From NCBI RefSeq assembly GCF_027923905.1, contig NZ_AP026966.1, positions 1,861,001 through 1,925,000 on the forward strand: 64,000 nt of DNA. Reading direction: 5' to 3'. The notes below the pieces were generated by a model. The model was not told the DNA's origin. It saw only the letters and a program-made list of their open reading frames with translations, and did no database searches. Origin of the DNA: Massilia varians. Its GTDB lineage: Bacteria > Pseudomonadota > Gammaproteobacteria > Burkholderiales > Burkholderiaceae_D. The translations under genes were made by a program, and so were the position numbers. Of this stretch, positions 56,445 through 64,000 are shown one piece after another. Position 1 is the stretch's first letter. The number at the start of each line of letters is the position of its first letter.

Positions 56445-58486
56445 TGCTTCGCTTAGTTTCGCCCACGAAGGCACATGTGCTGGGCATGGCCCTGGCGGCG
56501 GTGTTGATCGGCGGCTGCGCCGGCCAGCGCGCCTACCAGGAAGGCAATGCACTGGTGGCGCAGGACCAGGTGGCGGCCGGGCTGGCGAAATACCAGGAGG
56601 CGGTGGCCGCCGACCCGGGCAACCCCCAGTACCGGACCGCCTGGCTGCGCGCGCGCGACACGGCGGCCAACCGCCTGGTCCAGCAGGCGGAAAGCGCGCT
56701 CGCCAACAACCAGGTCGAGCAGGCGCTGGAGGATTACCGCCGCGTGCTGGCCTTCGATCCGGCCAACGAGCGCGCCAGAGCCGGCCTGCGCCAGGTCGAG
56801 GCCGACCGCCGCCACGGCATCCTGCTGCAGGAGGCGCGCAGCGCGTTCGACAAGGGCGAGTTCGACACCGCGCGCCAGAAGCTGTCGGCGATCCTGACCG
56901 AGCGCCCGGCGCACGAGCCGGCGCGCCTCCTGATGCTGGAGGTGGACGAGAAGGCGGCGGCAAGCCCTGCCGGGGAAGCGGCGCTGGCCGCGTCCTTCCG
57001 CAAGCCGATCAGCCTGGAATTCCGCGATGCCCCGCTGAAGCAGATTTTCGAAGTCATCTCGCGCCACGCCGGCCTGAACTTCGTGTTCGACAAGGACGTC
57101 AAGGCCGACCAGCGCAGCTCGATCTTCCTGAAGAACAGCACGGTCGAGGCGGCGGTCTACTACCTCCTGATGACCAACCAGCTCGAGCGCCAGGTCATGG
57201 ACAGCAACACCATCCTGATCTACCCGAACGTGGCGGCCAAGCTGAAGGAATACCAGGAGATGACGGTCAAGACCTTCTTCCTGGCCAATGCCGACGCCAA
57301 GAACATCGCCAACACCTTCAAGACCATCCTCAAGTCGCGCGACGTGGTGGTGGACGAGAAGCTCAACCTGGTGATCCTGCGCGACAGCCCGGAAGCGGTG
57401 CGCGTGGCGACCCAGCTGGTGGCGCTGCAGGACGTACCCGAGCCGGAAGTGATGCTGGAAGTGGAGGTGCTGGAGATCAAGCGCAGCCGCCTGGTCGACC
57501 TCGGCATCGCATGGCCGAAGTCGGTGTCCTTCACGCCGCTGGCGAACCTCGATGGCGAGCCGGTCTCGATCGACCAGCTGCGCGGCCTGAACCGCGGCAA
57601 CATCGGCGTCGTCAGCGACCTCACCGCCACCGTCAATGCCAACAAGACCGACGGCGACTCGAATATCCTGGCCAATCCGCGCATCCGCGTGCGCAACAAG
57701 GAAAAGGCCAAGGTCGTCATCGGCGACAAGATCCCCAACATCTCGACCACGATCTCGTCGGGCGTGGGCGGTTTCGCCTCCGAGTCGGTCAACTACATCG
57801 ACGTCGGCCTGACCCTGAACGTCGAACCCACCATCTACCTGAACAACGAGGTCGGCATCCGCATCTCGCTCGAGGTCAGCACCCTGGGCGACTCGGTGCG
57901 GACCAACTCCGGCACCGTGGCCTACCGCATCGGCACCCGCTCGGCGACCACCTTCCTGCAGCTCAAGGATGGCGAGAACCAGGTGCTGGCCGGCCTGATC
58001 AGCAATGAGGACCGCTCCAGCGGCAGCAAGCTGCCGGGCATCGGCGACCTGCCGATCGTCGGCCGCCTGTTCGGCAGCACGCGCGACACCAGCGACCGCA
58101 CCGAGATCGTGCTGTCGATTACCCCGCGCCTGGTGCGCACGGTGCAGCGCCCGGCCGCCGCGGTCTCCGAGTTCGGCGCCGGCACCGAGGCCAGCTTCCG
58201 GCGCCGTCCGGACAGCACGGCGCGCGCCTTGGCGCCCGCTGCGGCTGTCCGTGCCGCCGCGACGGTGCAGGGCACTGCCCCGGCAGCACCTGCGCCGGCC
58301 GCCGGGTCGCCGGCCGCCGGAGCGCCGGATCGCCCGATCTCGGTGCCGCCCTCGCAGCTGCCCGTCACGCCGCAGAGCGGCTCGCCGCAATCCGGTCCGC
58401 CGCCGTCGGCGACCGCGCCCGCGCCCAACCTGCAGGTGGTCCCGGTGGCGCCGCCGCCGCCCGCGAACCCGGCCACGCAGAACTGA
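56444..58486 (+). CDS. gspD: Secretin GspD-like outer-membrane channel, lipoprotein with TPR-like N-terminus
   Basis: The protein has 680 residues. The signal ends in a lipobox (IGGC). TPR-like helices (about 25-165) precede the secretin N0 region (ISLEFRDAPLKQIFEVISRHAGLNFVF), the N1 domain (TVKTFFLANADAKNIANTFKTIL) and the secretin core (VEVLEIKRSRLVDLGI ... GIRISLEVSTLG ... FLQLKDGENQVLAGLISNEDR ... GIGDLPIVGRLFGS ... TEIVLSITPRLVR). A Pro/Ala-rich tail of about 100 residues follows, which is unusual in length. A lipid-anchored, TPR-bearing secretin resembles MshL- and BfpB-like proteins more than classical GspD. It overlaps both neighbours by one base. Confidence 0.92.
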   Translation: MLRLVSPTKAHVLGMALAAVLIGGCAGQRAYQEGNALVAQDQVAAGLAKYQEAVAADPGNPQYRTAWLRARDTAANRLVQQAESALANNQVEQALEDYRRVLAFDPANERARAGLRQVEADRRHGILLQEARSAFDKGEFDTARQKLSAILTERPAHEPARLLMLEVDEKAAASPAGEAALAASFRKPISLEFRDAPLKQIFEVISRHAGLNFVFDKDVKADQRSSIFLKNSTVEAAVYYLLMTNQLERQVMDSNTILIYPNVAAKLKEYQEMTVKTFFLANADAKNIANTFKTILKSRDVVVDEKLNLVILRDSPEAVRVATQLVALQDVPEPEVMLEVEVLEIKRSRLVDLGIAWPKSVSFTPLANLDGEPVSIDQLRGLNRGNIGVVSDLTATVNANKTDGDSNILANPRIRVRNKEKAKVVIGDKIPNISTTISSGVGGFASESVNYIDVGLTLNVEPTIYLNNEVGIRISLEVSTLGDSVRTNSGTVAYRIGTRSATTFLQLKDGENQVLAGLISNEDRSSGSKLPGIGDLPIVGRLFGSTRDTSDRTEIVLSITPRLVRTVQRPAAAVSEFGAGTEASFRRRPDSTARALAPAAAVRAAATVQGTAPAAPAPAAGSPAAGAPDRPISVPPSQLPVTPQSGSPQSGPPPSATAPAPNLQVVPVAPPPPANPATQN

Positions 58487-58956
58487 TGTCCATGCGCGGC
58501 TTCACCCTCATCGAGCTCCTGGTGACGCTGGCGATCCTGGCCCTGCTGGGAACGCTGGTGGTGCCGGTGGCCCAGGTCACGGCCCAGCGCCGCGACGAGG
58601 TGGAGCTGCGCCGCGCCCTGCGCGAGATCCGCGCCGGCATCGACGCCTACAAGAAGGCCAGCGACGAGGGCCGCGTGGCCAAGGCCGCGGGCGCCACCGG
58701 CTACCCGCCGCGCCTGGAGATGCTGGTCGAGGGCGTGCGCGACCAGAAGAGTCCGAAACAGGCGCAGATCTACTTCATGCGCCGGCTGCCGCGCGACCCC
58801 TTCCACGCCGATCCGGCGGTATCGAATGCCGAGACCTGGGGCAAGCGCAGCTATGCCAGCGAAGCGCACGAGCCGAAGGAGGGCGACGACGTCTACGACG
58901 TGTACTCGATGTCCGGGAAAACGGCCCTGAACGGCACTCCCTACAACAAGTGGTGA
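58486..58956 (+). CDS. Pseudopilin (type II secretion system protein)
   Basis: The protein has 156 residues and a very short leader: MSMRG|FTLIELLVTLAILALLGTLV, with Glu at +5. The soluble domain carries RREIRAGIDAYKKASDEG-like REIRAGIDAYKKASDEG and ends with DDVYDVYSMSGKTALNGTPYNKW. The ending resembles GspG-like minor pseudopilins. ATG 58486 overlaps the secretin stop; a second ATG two codons later is equally possible. Three pseudopilin-like genes in a row end the operon. Confidence 0.88.
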   Translation: MSMRGFTLIELLVTLAILALLGTLVVPVAQVTAQRRDEVELRRALREIRAGIDAYKKASDEGRVAKAAGATGYPPRLEMLVEGVRDQKSPKQAQIYFMRRLPRDPFHADPAVSNAETWGKRSYASEAHEPKEGDDVYDVYSMSGKTALNGTPYNKW

Positions 58957-58961
58957 ATCCG

Positions 58962-59345
58962 ATGTCCAAGCTCACGCGCCTGCGCGCCTTCACCCTGATC
59001 GAACTGCTGGTGGTGCTCGGCATCGTGGCCCTGCTGTTGACGCTGGCGGTGCCGCGCTTCTTCCCGAGCATCGACGCCACCCGCGACAGCATCCTCGAAG
59101 AGAACCTGCGCAATACGCGCGCGGTCATCGACCAGTACCGGGCGGACACCGGGCGCTATCCGGATTCGCTCGAGCAACTGGTCGAGAAGAAGTACTTGCG
59201 CGAGCTGCCGATGGACCCGATTACCGAGAGCCGCGAGAGCTGGATCGTGGAGCCGCCGCAGGAGGAAGAGCAGGGCGAAGTCGGCAACATCAGGAGCGGC
59301 GCGCCGGGCAAGGGCCGCAAGGGCACGCCCTACGCGGAGTGGTAG
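58962..59345 (+). CDS. Pseudopilin (type II secretion system protein)
   Basis: The protein has 127 residues. The leader MSKLTRLRA is followed by FTLIELLVVLGIVALLLTLAVPRFF with Glu at +5. The cleavage site ends in Ala rather than the usual Gly (RLRA|FTLIELL), which is tolerated by some peptidases. The C-terminal part has GRYPDSLEQLVEKKYLRELPMDPIT and ends KGTPYAEW, parallel to the preceding protein (NGTPYNKW), so the two are probably paralogues. A GTG nine bases upstream is an alternative start. Confidence 0.88.
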   Translation: MSKLTRLRAFTLIELLVVLGIVALLLTLAVPRFFPSIDATRDSILEENLRNTRAVIDQYRADTGRYPDSLEQLVEKKYLRELPMDPITESRESWIVEPPQEEEQGEVGNIRSGAPGKGRKGTPYAEW

Positions 59346-59347
59346 CG

Positions 59348-60070
59348 GTGCGCGCCCGCCGCCAGGCCGGCTTCACCTACCTCGGCCTGATCATCTTCGT
59401 CTTCATCCTGGGCATGGTCGGCGCGGCCACGCTGAAGATCGGTTCGCTGCTGCAGCGCGCCCATGCGGAGCAGGAGCTGCTCGAGATCGGCTATCAGTTC
59501 AGCACGGCGCTGCGGACCTATGCCGAAGCGACGCCGCGCGGCCAGCCGGCCCAGCCATTGACCTTGCAGGAACTGCTGCGCGACACGCGTTTTCCGAATC
59601 CGCGCCGGCACCTGCGCAAGATCTTCGTCGACCCGGTCAGCGGCAAGGACGAATGGGGACTGGTGCGGGCGGGTGACGGCGGGCGCATCCTGGGCGTGTA
59701 CAGCCTGTCGCAGGCAAGGCCGCTCAAGGTGGCCAATTTCGACCAACGCTTCCCCGGCTTCGGGAACCGCGAACACATCGCCGACTGGAAGTTCATGGCC
59801 GAGCAGCAGGGCGCGGCGGCGCCGCTTCAGCCGCCGGCCATGGCGCCGCAGCCACAGCCGGGCGCCGCACCGCCGGCGCCGCCGGCGCCGCAGACACCGG
59901 CAGCGCCGCCCGCCGCCGAGCCGCCACCGCCCGTGCCGGAGCCGGAAGCGGCGCGGGACGAGCCGCCCGCGGAGGAGCCGGCGCCCGACAAGCCGGCCGA
60001 GGCGGACGAAGCGACGGAACCGAAGGAACCGAAGGAGCCGCCGGGCCAATCGCAGGACTCGGGCCACTAG
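59348..60070 (+). CDS. Atypical pseudopilin with acidic proline-rich tail
   Basis: The protein has 240 residues. The leader VRARRQAG precedes FTYLGLIIFVFILGMVGAATL; the canonical Glu at +5 is replaced by Gly, as in tip-type subunits such as GspK. A helix and a small domain (TPRGQPAQPLTLQELLRDTR, KIFVDPVSGKDEWGLV, FGNREHIADWKFM) follow. The last 80 residues are a disordered Pro/Ala/Glu/Lys-rich tail, not usual in pseudopilins. GTG 59348 is chosen because GGAG lies eight bases upstream. It ends the operon. Confidence 0.8.
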   Translation: MRARRQAGFTYLGLIIFVFILGMVGAATLKIGSLLQRAHAEQELLEIGYQFSTALRTYAEATPRGQPAQPLTLQELLRDTRFPNPRRHLRKIFVDPVSGKDEWGLVRAGDGGRILGVYSLSQARPLKVANFDQRFPGFGNREHIADWKFMAEQQGAAAPLQPPAMAPQPQPGAAPPAPPAPQTPAAPPAAEPPPPVPEPEAARDEPPAEEPAPDKPAEADEATEPKEPKEPPGQSQDSGH

Positions 60071-60184
60071 GACGCTGTCCCGACAGGGAGCGCCGCGGTT
60101 CCCGGCGACGATAGAGCAGGCTCAAATCCAGGCACTGCGACGCGACGACAATGGACAGCGCCTGGACTTCCGAGACTTCCTCAC

Positions 60185-61861
60185 ATGCCTGCCTTATCCC
60201 ATGCCAGCACCGCCGCGCTGCGGGCACCGCCAGCCTGGACACGGATCCTGCCCTGGACGCTGGGCGCGGGCTTCGTCCTCGTCTTGTGCTCGGTGCTGGG
60301 CTTGCGCACCCTGGTGCCGCCCGACGAGGGACGCTACGCCGAAATGGCGCGCGAAATGTTCGTGAGCAAAGACTGGATCACGCCGCGCCTGAACGGCATC
60401 AAGTATTTCGAGAAGCCGCCGCTGCAGACCTGGATGACGGCGCTGTCCTTCTAGCTGTTCGGCCTGGGCGAATGGCAGGCACGCCTGTGGAGCTGCCTGG
60501 CCGGGCTGGCCGGCGTCGGCATGACCGGCTGGACGGCCCGGCGCCTGTACGGGCCCCGCGTCGGCCTGTACGCCGCCGCGGTCCTCGGTTCCAGCCTGTA
60601 CTGGGTGGCTTGCAGCCAGATCAGTTCTCTGGACATGGGCCTGGCGGGCATGACCACGCTGGCGCTGTGCTGCCTGCTGCTGGCCCAGCGCGACGGGGCG
60701 GCGCCGGCCGAGCGGCATCGCTGGATGCTGGCATGCTGGGCGGCCATGGCGCTGGCCGTGCTGTCCAAGGGCCTGGTCGGCATCGTGTTGCCGGCCGGGG
60801 CGCTCGCCTGCCATGCGCTCGCCATGCGTGACCCACTGGCGTGGCGCCGCCTGTACCCGGTCAGCGGCGGCCTGCTGTTCCTCGCCATCGCTGCACCCTG
60901 GTTCGTGCTGGTCTGGATGCACAATCCGGAGCACCCGCGGTTCTTCTTCATCCACGAACACGTCGAGCGCTTCCTGTTCAAGGAGCATCGCCGCGAAGCC
61001 CCATGGTGGTTCTTCCTGGCCTTGCTGGCGATGGGCAGCATTCCCTGGCTCGGCGTGCTGCCGCACAGCCTGGCGGCGGTGCGGCGCGGCGCCGGCCGGT
61101 TCCAGCCCCGCGTGCTGGTGCTGGCCTGGGTGCTGTTTACCCTCGTCTTCTTCAGCGCCTCCAGTTCCAAACTGCCGGGCTATATCCTGCCGGTCTTTCC
61201 GGCCCTGGCCCTGCTGATCGCGCTGTTTCTCGCCGAGGCCGGGCGCCGCCACCTGGCCGCCGGCGCCGCCGTGCTGTGCCTGCTGGGCCTCCTCTTGCTG
61301 GTGTTCGGTCCGATGCACGGGCGCCTGAAGATACGCGCCGGCGAGGCCGCGGCGTACGCGGCCTGCCAGCCGTGGATAGTCGGCGCCGGCCTGGCGGCGC
61401 TGGCCGGTGGCGCGCTTGGGCTGTACTGCGCGCTGCGGATGCGCCGCGATGGCGTGGTGCTGGCACTGGCGGTGGCCGGCTTCGTCTCGGTCCAGCTCCT
61501 GCTGGCGGGATACGAACCGATCGGACGCCTGCGCGCGGGAACCGCGCTGGTACCGGCCATGCGCGCCGAACTACGGGCCGACAGCATCGTCTATTCGGTG
61601 GGGACCTACGAACAATCCCTGAGTTTTTATCTGCAGCGGACCGTCGTATTGGTGAACTACCGGGACGAGTTCGACTTCGGCCTGCGCCAGGAGCCCGGCC
61701 TGGCGATCGCCTCCATCGCCGAGTTCGAGCGGCGCTGGCGGCAGAACCGGCCGGCACTCGCGATCGTGTCGCCAAGCGTGCTGCGCGAGCTGCGGCACCG
61801 GCAACTGCCCTTGCGCCTGGTCGCATCGGATGCGCGCCGCAGCATCATCACCAATCGCTGA
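60185..61861 (+). pseudogene. ArnT-like glycosyltransferase family 39 gene interrupted by an in-frame TAG
   Basis: One frame runs from ATG 60185 to the TGA at 61859-61861 and would encode 558 residues, the usual length for ArnT/PMT-type membrane glycosyltransferases. The frame is broken by TAG at 60452-60454 (codon 90), in TALSF-stop-LFGLGEWQARLW. Before the stop lie TM1 and the catalytic loop [13 protein letters not shown] and FEKPPLQTW. After it come the remaining membrane segments and the periplasmic C-domain (SVGTYEQSLSFYLQ). The downstream part has an ATG at 60521 without a ribosome-binding site and lacks the catalytic acids. An intact enzyme would transfer a sugar such as L-Ara4N from undecaprenyl phosphate to lipid A. 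A single C-to-T change in a CAG codon, or a sequencing error, would explain the break. Confidence 0.85.
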
Positions 61862-61896
61862 GTGCGAGACAGCGCCGCCATCCACAGCCTGGAAAC

Positions 61897-62946
61897 ATGA
61901 TGAAAAAAATCCTCATCCTTGGCGTCAACGGCTTCATTGGCCATCACCTGTCGCAGCGCATCCTGCGAACGACCGACTGGGAAGTGTATGGCATGGACAT
62001 GCACAGCGACCGCATCGCCGATTTGCTGGGGCAGCGGCGCATGCACTTCTTCGAAGGCGACATCACCATCAACCTGGAATGGGTCGAGTACCACGTCAAG
62101 AAATGCGACGTGATCCTGCCGCTGGTGGCGGTGGCGACACCGGCGGTCTACGTCAGGGACCCGCTGCACGTGTTCGAGCTCGATTTCGAGGCCAACCTGC
62201 CGATCGTGCGCTGGGCAGCCAGGTACGGCAAGCACCTGGTGTTTCCCTCGACCTCGGAAGTGTATGGCATGAGCCGCGATGCCGAGTTCGATCCGGAGTG
62301 CTCCGAACTCGTCTATGGCCCGATCAACAAACCGCGCTGGATCTACGCCTGCGCCAAACAGCTGATGGATCGCGTGATCTGGGGCTACGGCATGGCCGGC
62401 CTGAACTTCACGCTGTTCCGTCCTTTCAACTGGATCGGATCTGGCCTGGATTCGATCCATGCGGCGAAAGAGGGCAGTTCGCGCGTGCTGACCCAGTTCC
62501 TCGGCCATATCGTGCGCGGGGAAGCGATCCACCTGGTGGATGGGGGCGAGCAGAAGCGGACCTTCACCTACGTCGACGATGGCATCGACGCCTTGCAGGC
62601 CATCATACGCAATACGGACGGCAAGGCCAGCGGTCAGATCTACAACATCGGTAATCCGGCGAACAACTGCTCGATCCGCGAGCTGGCCAATATGATGCTG
62701 GCCCTGGCCTCGGAGTATCCCGAGTATGCCGAGATGGCCGGCAAGGTGCGGCTGGTCGAGACCAGTTCCTGCGTCTATTACGGCGCCGGCTACCAGGACG
62801 TGCTGCAGCGCGTGCCGAAGATCGACAATACCCAGGCCGACCTGGACTGGTCCCCACGCACGGGCCTGGAAGAAGTGCTGCGCCGCATCTTCGATGCCTA
62901 TCGCGACCAGGTCACCCAGGCCCGTGCCCTGACTAACGGCCCATGA
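61897..62946 (+). CDS. ArnA C-terminal-like UDP-glucuronate decarboxylase / UDP-4-keto-pentose enzyme
   Basis: The NAD-dependent short-chain dehydrogenase has 349 residues. It starts KKILILGVNGFIGHHLSQRIL and has MDMHSDRIADLLG, HFFEGDITINLEWVEYHVKKCDVILPLVAVATPAVYV, STSEVYGM and WIYACAKQLMDRVIWGYG. All are hallmarks of the ArnA dehydrogenase half, here as a stand-alone protein without the formyltransferase half. It should oxidise and decarboxylate UDP-glucuronate to UDP-4-keto-pentose, or lead to UDP-xylose. GGAAAC precedes a double ATG (61897 and 61900). It follows the ArnT-like pseudogene by 35 bases. Confidence 0.9.
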   Translation: MMKKILILGVNGFIGHHLSQRILRTTDWEVYGMDMHSDRIADLLGQRRMHFFEGDITINLEWVEYHVKKCDVILPLVAVATPAVYVRDPLHVFELDFEANLPIVRWAARYGKHLVFPSTSEVYGMSRDAEFDPECSELVYGPINKPRWIYACAKQLMDRVIWGYGMAGLNFTLFRPFNWIGSGLDSIHAAKEGSSRVLTQFLGHIVRGEAIHLVDGGEQKRTFTYVDDGIDALQAIIRNTDGKASGQIYNIGNPANNCSIRELANMMLALASEYPEYAEMAGKVRLVETSSCVYYGAGYQDVLQRVPKIDNTQADLDWSPRTGLEEVLRRIFDAYRDQVTQARALTNGP

Positions 62947-62976
62947 GCACGGGGCCATGAGCAACGGGCCATGAAC
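62936..62976 (+). repeat. Three imperfect 13-14-bp tandem repeats at the end of the ArnA-like gene
   Basis: The unit ACGG(G)GCCATGAGC occurs three times (62936-62948, 62949-62962, 62964-62976), the first spanning the stop codon of the ArnA-like gene. The units differ at one or two positions. They probably arose by local slippage. Confidence 0.6.
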
Positions 62977-63005
62977 CGGGCCGGCTGGCAGCGGGGGCAG
63001 GGCCC

Positions 63006-63944
63006 TCAGCGTGGCGCCCTGTCGATGATCAGCTCGCCCGAGCGCCCGGGCACCGTGCCCCAGCATGGCGCCAGTTCCGGCAGCACGGCTTGCCGGACCG
63101 TCTCGTGGTAGGCGGCCATCGACGCCAAGCGGTAGCCCTGGGCCGCCCAGCCGGCCAACAGGTGTTCGAAAGCCGGCGCCAGCCTTTGGCCCTCCAGTTC
63201 GGCATGCAGGGTATACACGTGGTCGCGATGCCGGTTCGCCGTCAGCTGCAGCAGGTGAGCGGCAACATTGCTCCCGTCGAGCCGCCGGCCGCCGATCGTG
63301 CGCCCGAGCAGTTCGTCCAGTGTCGGCAGGGTCGTGGGCATCTGGATGCAGGATCCGCCCGGCAGGCGGTAGGGGCCGGAGCGCGGGTCGAGCAGGGTGC
63401 CGTCGTCGCGCAGCAGGGCGCGGCCATCGGAGGCATAGCGGTAGCCGGCCTTGTCGTGGCGGGCAAAGGCATGCGGGTTCATCTGCCAGCCGGCAGCCCC
63501 GCAGGTGGGCGCCGCCGCGCCGAACACCTCGACGTAGCGCCGTTCGGCGGCTTCCATCATGCGGCCGGTCCAGGCAGGGTCGCCCGTGCGTGCGCGATCC
63601 TGCCAGGCCACGTGATCCCAGGCGTGGATGCCGCATTCGAAACCGGCATCGCGTGCACAGCGCATGTCGGCGCCGGCCGCCTTGCCGATATCGGGACCGG
63701 GCAGCAGCACCCCGTACATCAGGGTCTTGATGCCGTAATGGCTCACGACCGAGCTGCGCGCGACCTTCCCGAGGAAGCCAGGCCGCAGCGCGCGCCGCAG
63801 CGCCCGGCCCGTGTGGTCCGGGCCGAGCGAAAACAGGAAGCTGGCGCCGGCGCCGCGCGCGGCGAGCATGCGTACCAGCCTCGGGACGCCTTCGCGGGTG
63901 CCGCGCAAGGTGTCGACGTCGACCTTGAGGACGAGCAGCGCCAT
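63006..63944 (-). CDS. arnD: ArnD-type 4-deoxy-4-formamido-arabinose-phosphoundecaprenol deformylase (polysaccharide deacetylase fold)
   Basis: The NodB-like deacetylase has 312 residues. LLVLKVDVDTLRGTREGVPRLV carries the metal-binding aspartates at the N-terminus. GASFLFSLGPDHTGRALRR is characteristic of ArnD. The metal site H-x3-H appears in CGIHAWDHVAWQDR, and GAAGWQMNPHAF and LTANRHRDHVYTLHAELEG follow. It should deformylate undecaprenyl-phosphate-L-Ara4FN before transfer to lipid A. It is transcribed toward the ArnA-like gene. Its start lies one base after the stop of another minus-strand gene, suggesting a further arn operon beyond the window. Confidence 0.9.
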   Translation of the reverse strand: MALLVLKVDVDTLRGTREGVPRLVRMLAARGAGASFLFSLGPDHTGRALRRALRPGFLGKVARSSVVSHYGIKTLMYGVLLPGPDIGKAAGADMRCARDAGFECGIHAWDHVAWQDRARTGDPAWTGRMMEAAERRYVEVFGAAAPTCGAAGWQMNPHAFARHDKAGYRYASDGRALLRDDGTLLDPRSGPYRLPGGSCIQMPTTLPTLDELLGRTIGGRRLDGSNVAAHLLQLTANRHRDHVYTLHAELEGQRLAPAFEHLLAGWAAQGYRLASMAAYHETVRQAVLPELAPCWGTVPGRSGELIIDRAPR

Positions 63945-63945
63945 G

Positions 63946-64000
63946 TCAGCCCGGCTTGGTGAGCAGGGCGTCCAGTTCGGCCGGTCCGATGCGCCGGCCA
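63946..64000 (-). CDS. 3' end of a gene upstream of arnD (partial)
   Basis: On the minus strand the frame ending at TGA 63948-63946 reads GRRIGPAELDALLTKPG. The stop is one base away from the arnD ATG, so the two are probably translationally coupled. The expected neighbour in arn operons would be a formyltransferase or another arn enzyme, but seventeen residues are too few to identify it. Confidence 0.55.
   Translation of the reverse strand, partial: GRRIGPAELDALLTKPG

Noticed and set aside
60521..61861. Second ArnT part as an independent gene starting at ATG 60521
   Set aside because: It lies in the same frame as the first part, lacks a ribosome-binding site and starts in the middle of a conserved membrane segment without the catalytic acids, so one interrupted gene is the better reading.

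Overview
The window is a GC-rich (roughly two-thirds G+C) chromosomal segment from a betaproteobacterium. The best match is Oxalobacteraceae, Massilia or a close relative. This assignment is an inference from gene content: an exosortase B/EpsI exopolysaccharide locus of the Methylobacillus eps type, PEP-CTERM proteins, a Burkholderiales-style secretion operon and an ArnT/ArnA/ArnD-type lipid A modification group. No insertion sequence, phage, plasmid or CRISPR signature was seen.

Layout. (A) 1-7267: a very large hybrid sensor kinase with a periplasmic propeller and its response regulator, then a benzoate-CoA-ligase-like acyl-CoA synthetase followed by a MarR repressor, with a perfect 20-bp palindrome in front that looks like the MarR operator. 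(B) 7356-12399: tRNA-Arg(CCU), a multi-PAS hybrid histidine kinase, and the ABC-F ATPase Uup. (C) 12436-43364: a roughly 31-kb exopolysaccharide locus, all on the plus strand. It holds a CAAX-type membrane protease, an EpsL-type beta barrel, an initiating sugar-phosphate transferase, GDP-fucose synthesis (gmd, fcl), the EpsD/E/F/G export and chain-length set, exosortase B with EpsI, a Wzy-like polymerase and a Wzx-like flippase. It also holds six glycosyltransferases of the GT2, GT4, GT14 and GT26 types, two unrelated-looking heparinase II/III family proteins, an embedded CDF metal transporter, galE, a sugar nucleotidyltransferase and manC. (D) 43471-49205: two PEP-CTERM proteins (likely exosortase substrates), a TIGR03790-type secreted protein and a large extracellular nuclease. 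(E) 49324-50403: two small lipoproteins, divergently transcribed. (F) 50553-60070: a tightly overlapping 11-gene operon for a type II secretion/type IV pilus hybrid machine (GspG, F, E, PilM/N/O/P-like proteins, secretin, three further pseudopilin-like proteins). (G) 60185-64000: an ArnT-like glycosyltransferase gene broken by an in-frame amber codon, an ArnA-C-like decarboxylase/epimerase, and a convergent arnD preceded by the end of one more gene.

How it works together. ManC supplies GDP-mannose; Gmd and Fcl turn it into GDP-fucose; GalE supplies UDP-galactose. The initiating transferase loads undecaprenyl phosphate, the glycosyltransferases build the repeat, Wzx flips it, Wzy polymerises it, and EpsE/F/G with EpsL move it out. 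Exosortase B with EpsI probably processes the PEP-CTERM proteins, which are expected to associate with the envelope or the polysaccharide. The heparinase-family proteins may trim or release the polymer.

Items most worth a second look: the premature stop in the ArnT-like gene, the MarR-type palindrome, a REPIN-like pair of inverted REP palindromes between epsE and epsF, the degenerate nucleotide-binding site of EpsG, the pared-down hybrid secretion operon with an odd pseudopilin, and a possible Pho-type control region before the nuclease. All calls are by eye; no database search was run.
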